From assembly GCA_001414485.1 (NCBI GenBank), contig LLEY01000004.1, forward strand, positions 248,001 to 312,000: 64,000 nucleotides of DNA. The letters are read 5' to 3'. The stretch comes from Calycina herbarum. Its lineage: Eukaryota; Ascomycota; Leotiomycetes; Helotiales; Pezizellaceae. Positions 23,238-34,307 of the stretch are shown piece after piece (within the stretch, counting starts at the first letter, position 1; every line of letters starts with the position of its first letter). The notes under the pieces are model-generated. The model did no database searches, was not told the DNA's origin, and saw only the letters and a list, made by a program, of their open reading frames with translations. A program made the translations under genes and the position numbers.

Positions 23238-25026
23238 ATGGCGGTTGTGCTTAATTCGGAGGAGAATAGCTACTTCTCGTCGGGCCCACTGCGTCGATCC
23301 CATTCGCAGCCAAAGTTCATGACACAACCCTCATATTCTACTACGCCCGCCAGATCCAAGTCGAGCAGCACATTCAACATACACTCACCCTCCAATTCGG
23401 CATCCTCCTCTGTCAATTCGTCTCCTAGAACCCCTCCTGCCGATTCCTCGGCTCCTTCTTTTTCCTCGACCCCCGCCAGCAGTTTGTCACTCGACGCGAA
23501 CTGTGACGACGAGAACGACGAAGATCAGATTGCCTTCCCCTCATACGACGACGTGGGATACTACGGTCAAGCCGAAGACCTGGAACCTCCACCTAGCCCT
23601 CGTACGGGTGATTCATACACAGTTTCACCCACTTCGGTCTCTACCTCTACAAATGCATCCCGACCCGATTCTCCCGCCCCCGTAGAGCATGCAGAAGATG
23701 ATACCGCTGTTAGGATACAACCGTCAAGACACGTCGACTACCTGTCACATAATTGGAAGGAAGAGGATATCTGGTCGTCATGGAAGCACATTGTGTCAAA
23801 ACGCGGAGCATACAACAATAGTGCCAGACTGGAAAATGCATCATGGCGAACATGGACAAAGGCAAAGAACAAGTTGAAGACTGTTTCTCCAGAAACTCTC
23901 AATTGGTGAGTTACATCAAAGCAGTACAAATCATTTTCGGTTCAAAGTCTAACAAAACAACAGGTTAAAGGATTGCGATGTCACTTGGTTATATGGTCCT
24001 CTCCAATCTGGATCGGAAAAGACTTTGTGTCTTCCTACTACATCTCCAATAGACAGTAGCCGATTATCCAAGTCAAACTCCTTTTTAAACAAGAAACCGA
24101 TCTTGAAAAAGCGGAGCATGTCCGAAATTATGCTACAAAGATCGATCTCATCATCCTCACTTTTGAAACAAGCGGCAGCAGCCATTGCAGCACAGCAATT
24201 AGAGGTTCCAAGTAGGCCCTTATTGTTGGGACGTGCAACTTCGGATTACGCCTACCCATTCTCATCAGCGAGATCAAGTCAAGATCACACTAGCACACTA
24301 ACATCTATGACTTCCTCGGGTTTAGCTTCTCCAGGAACCAGGGAACGGAAACATATCCACTTCAATGAACAGGTCGAGCAATGCATAGCTTTGGATATCA
24401 AGGGAGATGACGATGATGAGCCAGATGTCTACAGTGGTGATTATGATGACAGCGACTCGGACGATGGAGCAATCATGATGAAGCGAAGCAACTCCAAGCG
24501 AGCATTACCCCCATTGCACAAGAAGCCAGCTCTAAAACATAGCCCGAGTGCTGATAACAAAACGATTGCTATGCTTCCTTCGACGACATTGAAGTACCGC
24601 GAAGATACACCGGAACCCCAGGAAACTGCCATGAAGCATAGCAGTGGTATTTGGAATGGAAGCAGACTCTCGCCATCTCCCTCCCAAGAAACTTTGAGAC
24701 CATCAAAACCATCATCGAGGATGCTGCTGGGAGAGGATGACGAAGATGACGATTTGGATTGGCAACCTTCGAATGCCCTCGGCAGTCGGAAAGATAGCAT
24801 GTCGGTGCATCAAGAACGATCAACACATCTCAAGTCCTCCTTATCATCTTCAAGCTTGTCAGCTGAGCCTTCTGGAATGCGAAGAACACCATCTGGAATG
24901 TTTATGCCATACGAAGAAGATGAAGACGATGTGGTCTCCGAGGGCCTTTTCGGCAAGGTTGTTGATACTGTAAATACAGCGAAGGATATTGCGCACGTAA
25001 TCTGGAATGTTGGATGGAGACGATGA
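23238..25026 (+). CDS. Reg1-type protein phosphatase 1 regulatory subunit
   Basis: Probable targeting subunit of type-1 protein phosphatase (Glc7 in yeast), where Reg1 directs dephosphorylation of the Snf1 kinase and maintains glucose repression. Two exons, 23238-23905 and 23964-25026, give 576 residues; the 58-nt intron has donor GTGAGT and acceptor ACAG and restores LNWLKDCDVTW. Residues 168-234 (YLSHNWKEEDIW to WLYGP) match the areA GATA-like (DUF1752) domain. KHIHF at 352-356, within KHIHFNEQVEQC, is the RVxF-type phosphatase-docking site and corresponds to RHIHF of yeast Reg1. Acidic tracts and Ser-rich linkers follow, then a conserved-looking tail GLFGKVVDTVNTAKDIAHVI. The ATG at 23238 (AGAATGGCG) was preferred; an in-frame ATG at 23070 would add an Arg-rich 56-residue extension without family character. 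Confidence 0.85.
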
Positions 25027-28000
25027 TACCCAACTTTCGGCTACATTCCATCCATTGATTGACGACGACGAAAAATTTTCCCCAATGAGGTTTGGGGCTA
25101 TACATATACAAGGGCGTACACACGAAACTGGGGGTTCACTGTTACATAATATCATATTCGACAAGTCCAACCGATTTGATCGACAAGGCGTTTTTGAGGG
25201 ACTGGCAGGGTGTTTTTGCTTTTCTCTTCATTTGTTTGTGCTGGCATTGCAACTGTTTTGCAGCTAACTTTTTGCTCTTTTTTTCGATGTATTTTTGCAT
25301 GGGCTTCAACCCTTCTTCATAAAGGAATGGGGAACCTCCACTGGGTTTTTACTAAGGGTATGGGTGGGCTTTTTTTATATTTCGTTCTGTTTTCATTGAT
25401 TGCTTTTTTACTAGGGAGGGGATTAGACAATACGTTGGGCCAACACCCAATCACCTCTTGAGAAGATTTCTCTCTCTGGAGTTGATATTTTTCAGGCACG
25501 ATTAATGACGACCGATCAACTGGGCATGGATTGGGGGGGGGGGGAGGGTCACTGAAAATCATACATGTGGATTGACCCTCCTTTGCTTGAGATTTTTCAG
25601 GGAAATGGGAGGGGAGAGACGATATGTGCTTGGACAGGTTGTCTGTAGTATGGGATTATTTATGGCATTTCTTCTTTTTTTCAGTCTTCTAGTAGGGAGA
25701 TTGTTGCCATGAGTATGTTGTTCGCGTTTGCGAGTGGGGGAAATGGGATGGAGGGAAGGACATGGGTCTGGTGCTTGCTTGGACTGGTTTGGCGAACAAA
25801 AGTGTATAGAAACCATGATTGCCCACCCGTTAATGAGATGGATTTTTACAAGCGCTTTTCTTTTTAGGATGTTTGAGTGACTTGAGTGATTGTTTGATGT
25901 CTTACACCTACCTCCCTTTTTTGTTTTGTAAAAGCCATGCGTATAAAGAATCGCTAGGGGGTTGTGTACACTTTTGATTTAGAGGAGGACGAGGATGATT
26001 TTCTAGTTTTGGATCTAGTTTTCTCCTCCTATTTGGTGACTCTTTTGTCTTGCCTTGAAAGAGAGATCTTTGTGTTATGTTTGTTCTCCAGTGTCTTGTT
26101 GTTTGGGGAGATAAGTGAGTGGGTTTCGTCCTTTTTTGACCCTTTTGTTCCAGTTTGCACTAGAGTGATTCATGGTTTTCTAAGTGGTCTTTGGATAGGT
26201 AACCTTTTGGGTTTGAGTTAATTTTACTGCTTTACTTTTCTTTAAATTTTTTTGGAGAGGGGAGGGGGGTCTGAGGTACTGACTGGATGATGAATGATGG
26301 GTGATGGAAGACCTGATGTAGGTGGGATGTGAGTGATCACGGCTTTTATTCGGAAATTAGGTTGGGGCTAGGGCTAGGGCTTGAGTGACTGAATTACTCC
26401 ATGACTCTTTTGTCTTGTAAACCAATTCTAGTGTTTACGGTTTATAGGCATACAACCTGCTAACAACCACTCACTCAATGAGATTCAGCTTGTTTCTTGA
26501 GTAGCTTAATTCTGATGCCTTCTTTGCAACATTCGGTAAAACTGGACAAGTCAAACTCAGATAGATTGGGCTGTGCGTGAATTGGATAGTATGGTGAGTG
26601 TTCAGCTTTTGATATTTGGAGGATACGTTGAAGAAATAGAAAGTGACTAACACTCCTGGACAGCAAATTTGAAAAGAGGACTTGAGCTTTGTTCTTGATT
26701 CGACTCGATTTAGCCAAGTCAACTCAACACCGAGTTGTGGAGGACTTACATCGTGAGGTTTAGATACCGATGATGCAGCACTACTGATTTCGAGGTTAAG
26801 GATACTATTTGAAACGAGGAACCGAAGTCACGCATGGCGACGTGTCACTCCAGACAATAAACTCGCGACTTTATTACAAGGCAAAGATTTACCAAGTTCC
26901 ACTTACCACACTAAAATACCACCTCTTGCTCTCGCGTCAAAAGGCGTTCGCGAGTAGGAATTGTTTCCGTATACACATATGCGCGACAACATAACACGAG
27001 GGAGGAGTGAAACTATGAGATAATCGGGTGGAGCCTTCTTCGGAGCCTTCTTCGTGTGTTGCAAGGCACACTCATTGGTGGGTGGTCGAGTTCAAGTCGT
27101 GAGAAGTGCTACTCATTCATATCTTTTGGAGACTCAAGTCAAGTCTTGAGTTGTTACCTACCTCTTGACGCCGCGGTACACCTTCGAAAAGACGACCAAA
27201 AATACGCACGCAACCACCTCAGAATACCTCTATGACCCTGCAAGTCCCAGATTTTACGAATTTCGAATCCTCCCATCACATTCCATCGTTGCGTCAAAGG
27301 GCTTCGCATCGAGACGGCTGATTCTCAACAAGACACGCCTTATCTTCAGACACAAGAATACCTCCCAGAATAAGAAGGTGCTTCTAATATTACATGTTCC
27401 ATTTCACGATTGATATTTGGGTTTGACTAGCGAGTGATGTTCAGAGCTTGTATCGTCTCCATCTTCCCCAACGAGATTGAGTCCCAAACACACCCAGCAA
27501 ATTCTTTCCAACATTTCTCGACCTCACCATTGATTTCAGAACCCATTCACTACACCTTGAAAAAGGCCTCGCCGCCTTAAGAACCACCCCCGGAAAATCC
27601 TCGCCATCTCAAGTATCAAAACCATATTCACCTGCCTTCCCACGGACCCACCCAAGCGTCTCTTAAATAGAGAAATAGCACGCGGTAACTCTAACAATCA
27701 GGAAGCCTAGTCTATCGGTTCTCGCGCCAAACCATTCATTCCATAAGATCGCTAACGCATAACCAGGACCATGTATGTCGATCGACCACTCACGACAACA
27801 CGACAAAAGCCCAAACTCTAGCCAATGCGACAAACACCGACGGCGACACCCTCAGCATAAGCAGAGGCATGATACAGAGTTTGGCCGCCCAAGTCCTCCT
27901 TTCCCCAGTGCCTAACCTTAACATTACAGGGAAGAACGACAAGAACGACAAAAATATGACCCGCAAGTCATTGGGGTCGGTGTGAGACAAGTGTAAGTAC

Positions 28001-28953
28001 TCCTCCTTTCCTATGATCGACTCCGAGACTAGGCTTCATTATTTTTTTATTTTTTTATTTTTATTTGGGATAGGTAGAGAGCGGGAATGGGTTGATGGGA
28101 TGCGTCGACGCATATTTCAGAACAGCCTAGCAAGAGTGAATATCAAAATGGCTGGACAGGTTATTAGGTTTTCTCCAACTCAATGAACGAGGGATCACAG
28201 ATATCCAGACAAGCTTTTGGCTAGACTTGGATGGATATATGGAACCCAGAAAATCAATATCAACGCGCCACAGATAGCGGGAAGAGAGGTCCTACCCAAC
28301 ATTAGTCTTGGTCTTAATGAAAATACCAACACTACCTACCACCTTCGAGAGACTCAATGCGAACATACATCAAGGATGGATAATGCTCGACAGAAGCAGC
28401 ACTTGAACGATTGCAAGCACCGCAATGAGGTCGTTGGAACCACTTTCAAAGCAATGGAATTTCAGCCTCACATGATCCCTATCATGTTGGCAGCTGGGCC
28501 GTTTCGCAGGTGAAAGGGACAATTTTCGACCCAAAAAGAGGTGAGCTCACAGCAATTGCTGAGATTCAACAGTTGAGGCTGGTAGTGGTATCAAAATCTC
28601 TAGCTAAAAGCACGATGAGAGTAAAAGCAGGAGGAGAAATGAAGAATGAGAAATCCCGTTGGGGACAAAAATTGAGGCTCCTCTAAAGCGATTGGGGATA
28701 CATGATACTTGATGGTCCCCCCAGGAGATGGGAAATCAAGCGAGTACAATAAAATAAATCATGCTAAGTATAAGGGTATATTAGAAAGCCTGATGAGCCC
28801 CAGAAACCGAAACTGCAAAGGTACGGAAACGAGACACAAACAAGGTTTTCTTCCAAGATCCGACATAATTTGGAGAGAAAAAGGAAAGATTGAAAATGAC
28901 CCATACAGTTACGTATGGAATATCATCAGTCTTACGTGTAGGTATTTTGACTA
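25027..28953. other. Intergenic, 3' flank of the reg1-like gene and beyond
   Basis: The first part is T-rich and likely the 3' untranslated region. After that only short frames appear (up to about 98 codons at 28217-28513) without recognisable domains. A homopolymeric G run lies near 25532-25545. A GTAAGT donor-like site at about 27993 has no convincing coding exon attached. Confidence 0.35.
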
Positions 28954-29478
28954 CAGTGAGTTGCGAGTTAAGCTTGAATTTGCCTACTTTTTTTGTAATC
29001 CGAGCTTTTTTTTTATTAAGGCTTTCTCCCTCTTTTCTTTAGAAGACAGAAAATAAAAGTACTCTAAAAGAGACGAAGCCTAGCTAGAAAGAAGCGCTAT
29101 ATCTAATTATCGCTCTTCTATATAATTGATCAATTTAAAGTAAGTATAACAAAAGTAAACTAAAAGATAAATAATTCTTAAAATAACCCCTTTTCTTGAA
29201 AAAAATTTCACTACCCCCCCTGTAAGGTCGACAGGCTATGCCAAGACCCTATAAAAATTAAGATAGATATAAAATTGTTTGTTTTTGTCCTATAAAGTTT
29301 ATAGAGTATAAGGGGAGATATAAGCCTCTTCTTTCCTGTTCTTATAAATAATATATCATATGTTGTTGTTAATTAATAGGTAAAAGAGTGCCTAAAAAGG
29401 GGGGAAATCAAGGAATTTTCTCAAAAGCTCGGATTACAAAAAAAGTGGGCAAATTCAAGCTTAACTCGCAACTCACTG
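28954..29478. mobile_element. 525-bp TA-flanked terminal-inverted-repeat element (MITE-like)
   Basis: Terminal inverted repeats of about 56 bp (28954-29009 and 29423-29478) begin CAGTGAGTTGCGAG and differ at one clear position. Both sides are flanked by TA (28952-28953 and 29479-29480), the target duplication of Tc1/mariner-type elements. The interior is AT-rich, has no transposase frame and carries the CpA/TpG loss seen in RIP-affected repeats. It is best read as a non-autonomous member of a Tc1/mariner (Fot/pogo-like) family. A second copy of its end lies at 11505-11526. Confidence 0.8.
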
Positions 29479-29480
29479 TA

Positions 29481-30807
29481 AAAACTACTTGACTAGAGTA
29501 AGCGGCCATGCTTATGGCTTGCATTTCAATATAAAATGATCACCTGCCGTGGTTTCAGAGTTCACCGACTATCAGCAAGAGGGTTTATGATCGGTAAACA
29601 AATAAGGATAGCGTTCAAATCAGCTTGATCTCGGGAGAACAAGGCTGAGAAATAACATCCGCAACATACCTCACCAATTTGGTCCGCCCAAAGCGATTAA
29701 CCCGTAGACATGCATTGAAAACCAAGTATGTATCTTGTACATACCTAAAAGAAAAATTCAAGCAAATCAAACTAAGGAGCGATTGGGGAATCCTCGTATT
29801 CCACATCTTTGAGTTTTCAATATTTTTGTTCCCGGTTGCCAGCCCAGCCTCTCCCCGCCATACCATGCTGTCAGGTAAGCAACAACCCTGTAAAATGCTG
29901 TTGGTGCGGGGTAAGCACAACGCCACGATTTTACGAACCGGAGAGTTGTTGTTGAGTTCATGGCTGGAGGGAGGTTGGGGCAAACGGCTCGGAACCGGAA
30001 CAAGTTTTAAGCGAAGGGAGACTTCCTGAGGTCGACGAGGTTCTCACAACAACACTCCACGGAGCTCACGGAAACGTTTGATGTTATTGTCACGACCGTC
30101 AGTATATATCACCCCTTTCATGAGCATACACAAGTAGGGATATTCAGGGACACACGTCATGATTCGTGCGACTCTTCAAGCTTCCATGCCACCATCAGAC
30201 AACACGAGATGCGGCTGCCTTATGCCTGCTGATGCGGGATAGGAAAAAACCTCGTATGTGGCTTTCGTTGCAGTACCCTTCTTTCCAAGCGTCCGCAATC
30301 AAATTCAAGGGAGAATGATGAACTTCGTCCATTTCTAAGAGCCGGGAATTTCCTATCGGCCATTCCATAAAGTTCTTGCTGAGTTCTCGCATGGTTGATT
30401 ACAAAGTAGCGATGTTTAAACTATATAAACGTCGCTTCCTTGCTTCAAAGGAGGGTTGCCTGAGTTGTTGCCAAGGACCTGCAATGCAAGCAAGTATAGG
30501 TGCGAGCCCGTGGCACCGGTAAGCCAAGTAAGCTGGTCGGTCACCATTGGCAACCCCGCCATTTCTGTTGTCGTTAAAGTTAATTGTGTGGTTGGAAGAT
30601 GGCGGTCAGTCCGTATTGAAAGTAAGGGCTTCGATGGGAAGTATCCCGTTGTGACCTGATGGCTCGATTCTACCAATACGAGGTGTTCCTATTTTTTGTG
30701 TGATATTGTAAAGCCGAGTATAAGATGATGGTATCCTCATGTTTCTCTTGTCCTTCCGAGCTGCTTCTGCTTCTGTGTTCTTTCTGCAAGCCCACTCGCT
30801 CGTCATA
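29481..30807. other. Intergenic and promoter region of the wall-protein gene
   Basis: Frames up to about 122 codons on both strands, overlapping each other and without domains. The last few hundred bases presumably hold the promoter of the wall-protein gene. Confidence 0.3.
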
Positions 30808-32877
30808 ATGACTTCTTCAATCACCCGTTGTGGTGTAACTCTCGCTTTGAGTATCTTATTGTTGATTTCTCCAGCATCTACAACGTATCCAGAGCCATCA
30901 TCTACCTCCCTCACTTATACTCCAAAGCGAATCCCAACTCATTGCTATGGATATGATTGCCCGCCACTAAGCTCGTCGCCGGCTTCAAGCAAGCAATCTA
31001 TTTCTTCAACTTCCGCTTCTTGTCATGGATATGACTGTCCTCCGCTGTCTACATCAACTTCCACTATTCAACCGTCGACATCATCTAGCACCAGCTTAAG
31101 TTCCACTAAATGCCACGGATATAACTGTCCTTTCTCATCAAGCTCGATATCGTCCACAGAATCCACAACGAAATTCCCGAGCACAAGTCCAACAACGAGC
31201 CTAAGTTCAACTTCGTGCTCAACGACTGAGTCTACAACGAAGGCCCCGGAGACAAGTTCAACGAAGCCTTGCTATGGATACCACTGCTCATCCACAAGTA
31301 TTCCTAGCTCAAGTCAATCAACTGACTCTACAACGACGACACCGACGATAAGCTCGTCGAGCACAAGTCCAACAAAGAGCCTAAGTTCAACTTCGTGCTC
31401 AACGACTGAGTCTACAACGAAGACCCCGGAGACAAGTTCAACGAAGCCTTGCTATGGATACCACTGCTCATCCACAAGTATTCCTAGCTCAAGTCAATCA
31501 ACTGACTCTACAACGACGACACCGACAATAAGCTCGTCGAGCACAAAGCCACCAACGACTTCCCTTTCTTCAACAATCTGTTACGGCCACAAATGCACAA
31601 CTAAATCTCCACCAAGTTCTTCTCCCACAATTCCTCCGAGCTCATCAACCTCCACCTCGTGCTCCTCCTCCTCTTATCCTCCTATTTCTCCCCCAACTAC
31701 CACATCCTGCTCTACTTCTTCTACAACCCCACCAGTATGGCCCCCAACACCAACATCTCCTCCTTGTTACGGACATGGATGCTGGACATACCCTCCTAGC
31801 TCGTCAACCACTTCCTCTACATCCCCGCCAATATCTCCCCCAACGACCTCACCTACTTCTCAGCCCTGTTATGGGCATTATTGCACCACAAAGCCTCCTC
31901 ACCCTCACCTTAATACCACGCTTACTACATCAATATGTACCACTAGTACGATTTCTCTATGTACAGGGAAAACTTGCACACCTACTCTTCCCCCTTATAC
32001 CCCACCATGTACTGAAGAGCACTGTACCAAAACATATCCTCCTCATCCAACTCCAACAACACTAACGACGACAATACCATGTACTGAAGAGCATTGTACT
32101 AAGACATATCTTCCCCAGCCAACCCCGACCATCAGTTACCTATCTCACCCACCCTATCCACCTCGTCCACCTTACACTTGCACCGGAAAACATTGTGTTG
32201 AAACATATCCGCCTCATCATCCAAACACCACAATAACGAGCTATCCGCCTCCTGTAACAAGTATCTTGACAACAATATGTATTACTGAGACCTCGACTAT
32301 CACCACATGTCCAACACCTAAGATATGCTACCCAACCGTAACGACAATCACGATTTCTTCATATACCACTTACTGCCCAGTCACTCCTACACAGCCACCG
32401 CCACCTCCCTCATCTACTATTCATCCAACCACTTTCATATCACCCGGGTCGAAGCCACCTGGGAGTTACAGTACCCCTCAGACCTACCCTACCATCACAA
32501 TCTCGAAAACGGTTGGGCCACCAACTACCTATCCACCCACATTAATAACACCACCTGTGCCAAAGCCACCAGTGACTACGAGTATCTCGCAAACTCACCT
32601 GACAATCTCTCTATCCTCAATTGCATCACCACCTACCATTATTACATTTCCTTCCAAGCTACCTGGAACAACAATTATCCCACCTTCAACTCCAGCTGTC
32701 TCTCAAACAACTCTTGCAACCACCCCGAAATCTCCGGCTACAATTGTCACCTCGCCCTCTCCAAATCTACCTACTACGACTGCACCACTTCTCACTAGTG
32801 ATGGAAGCCGTCATGTTGGCGGATGGGGTGTCCTTGTTTTTATTTCAGGCTTGGCTGTTGCAGCTTTTATTCTTTAA
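30808..32877 (+). CDS. Ser/Thr/Pro-rich, probably GPI-anchored cell-wall protein with Cys-motif repeats
   Basis: Predicted secreted wall protein of 689 residues in one exon. The start at 30808 gives a clean signal peptide (LALSILLLISPASTT, cleavage about residue 25). An in-frame ATG at 30739 would prepend 23 residues and is less likely. The body is Ser/Thr/Pro-rich and a likely target for dense O-glycosylation. It is punctuated by a six-residue motif C-x4-C: eight copies resembling CYGYDC, CHGYNC or CYGHKC, then four resembling CTGKTC or CTEEHC. Two consecutive segments (about 31178-31357 and 31358-31537) are a 180-bp tandem duplication with very few differences. The C-terminus has a small-residue site (SDGS), then the hydrophobic tail GVLVFISGLAVAAFIL, fitting a GPI signal. 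I recognise no named family. The function is inferred as wall structure or surface interaction. Confidence 0.8.
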   Translation: MTSSITRCGVTLALSILLLISPASTTYPEPSSTSLTYTPKRIPTHCYGYDCPPLSSSPASSKQSISSTSASCHGYDCPPLSTSTSTIQPSTSSSTSLSSTKCHGYNCPFSSSSISSTESTTKFPSTSPTTSLSSTSCSTTESTTKAPETSSTKPCYGYHCSSTSIPSSSQSTDSTTTTPTISSSSTSPTKSLSSTSCSTTESTTKTPETSSTKPCYGYHCSSTSIPSSSQSTDSTTTTPTISSSSTKPPTTSLSSTICYGHKCTTKSPPSSSPTIPPSSSTSTSCSSSSYPPISPPTTTSCSTSSTTPPVWPPTPTSPPCYGHGCWTYPPSSSTTSSTSPPISPPTTSPTSQPCYGHYCTTKPPHPHLNTTLTTSICTTSTISLCTGKTCTPTLPPYTPPCTEEHCTKTYPPHPTPTTLTTTIPCTEEHCTKTYLPQPTPTISYLSHPPYPPRPPYTCTGKHCVETYPPHHPNTTITSYPPPVTSILTTICITETSTITTCPTPKICYPTVTTITISSYTTYCPVTPTQPPPPPSSTIHPTTFISPGSKPPGSYSTPQTYPTITISKTVGPPTTYPPTLITPPVPKPPVTTSISQTHLTISLSSIASPPTIITFPSKLPGTTIIPPSTPAVSQTTLATTPKSPATIVTSPSPNLPTTTAPLLTSDGSRHVGGWGVLVFISGLAVAAFIL
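31178..31546 (+). repeat. 180-bp in-frame tandem duplication within the wall-protein gene
   Basis: Two copies with a period of exactly 180 bp (60 codons), differing at only a few bases (for example GAAGGCCCC versus GAAGACCCC and CCGACGATA versus CCGACAATA). Each unit carries one CYGYHC motif. Near identity indicates a recent duplication. Confidence 0.9.
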
Positions 32878-34307
32878 GTTTGAGGGAACAATTTAGCACT
32901 CGACGTGCAAATTCATTATAATTTAGTCAATCTTTATGCGTTCATGAAAGAGGATAATCAGAAGTCATGCTTTAGTAAGGGACAAGCATTTTGCTGTTAA
33001 CGGAAAGGGTTCAATGTTTTGAGTAAATTTGTAATGAGTTAATTAGATAATTATCAAAGATTATTGAAATTGTCCTCTTATTATTGCACTTTCTTTTAAA
33101 TCATCTCCACTGTATTCTGAAGCCCAAATACTATTCCTTCTATAACATAAGCGATCCCGAAAGCATGCCTCAAATATCATCTGAGGGCCAGCTATAAGAT
33201 CATCCCCAGAAGTATCTGAAGCTTTGAACCACAATCACCACTCTTCTTCCTCGCCCCCATGGAACTCAGGTAGCTGGGAAGATAATGATAGCGTGATAAT
33301 GGTTTCCATCGATTCTTTCCTCTTTCCCATCCTTCTATCCGATGCTGGCAGCCATCCTCTGTCTGATCTTTGCCAAGCAGAAGTGCGCCCGTCTTTGATA
33401 TAGTTTCTGGAGACAAGAATATTCCATCGTAGCGAAGGAAGTTTAGAAGTCATTTAAGTACCTACAAGTCTCTTTCTTATAGCAACGCGTACGAGCACTC
33501 ATATCTTCCTGAACAAAGATTTGTCAGTACCTGGTTGGAAGAAATTGAAAGTCGTTCCGAATTCTCAGTCGCGTCACTTCATCACTATGAACACGCACCA
33601 ATTAGCGGTAGTTTACGACAAAATGTTCAACAAAAAAATCACCAAAGAATTTCAAAAAGCAATATAGCAAAACGCAACAATAAATATGGAAAAAAAAGCA
33701 AAAACTCAACCCCCCGGGCGCGGCGAACCGCGAGCCGGGGCAAGCCCCCATCCCCCCTACAGGAATGGGTCAGAGGAAAAGCCTAAGCTTTTATCTGTAA
33801 CAATTTTCTATCTAGGACAGAAACTTGATTAGCTCAGGCGTAGAGAGACCAATTTTTTCGAGAGGGATAGGAGGAGGGGGGGGAAGGGAATTTGTGGTTA
33901 TGAATATAATTTTGGAATTGTGGGGCATGTGGGTTAAGCGAGGGGGCTGGTGGAGACCTTCGGGCTATCTTTGATTCTTGCGCCTTAGGGGAGACTAGCG
34001 GGCTTTAGGCAACATTTCAGGTCAAATATGGAAATAAAGCCACTGCATCTTTTCGGGCCAGTGTTTTCTCTCGTACCTCATCTTCTGTTAGTGTTTTGCA
34101 GGGTACCGCTGCGAATTTGACTTGCTCGACACCTTTCACTGCCAGTTCTTTGACGATTCCTGAGCATACCATCCTCAATGCTCAACATATGGTAGCTCCT
34201 CGTGTTTTCCGTGTCTAGAAAATTAGAGATTGGTAATTCACACCAAACAGACTTGCCAAATACCTGGCGAGGTGCTAAAAATTTCCCATGGCTTCAAATG
34301 ACGGCTC
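32878..34307. other. Intergenic between convergent genes
   Basis: Short frames only. It holds the 3' ends of the wall-protein gene and of the minus-strand membrane-protein gene. A C/G-rich patch lies near 33710-33765. Nothing else recognisable. Confidence 0.4.

Noticed and set aside
26355..26385. GGGCTAGGGCTAGGGCTT, telomere-like
   Set aside because: Only a short run, and GGGCTA is not the TTAGGG telomere unit; more likely chance low complexity.
32325..32798. 157-codon second frame inside the wall-protein gene
   Set aside because: A shadow of the repetitive Ser/Thr/Pro coding sequence; the main frame has the signal peptide, the Cys motifs and the GPI tail.
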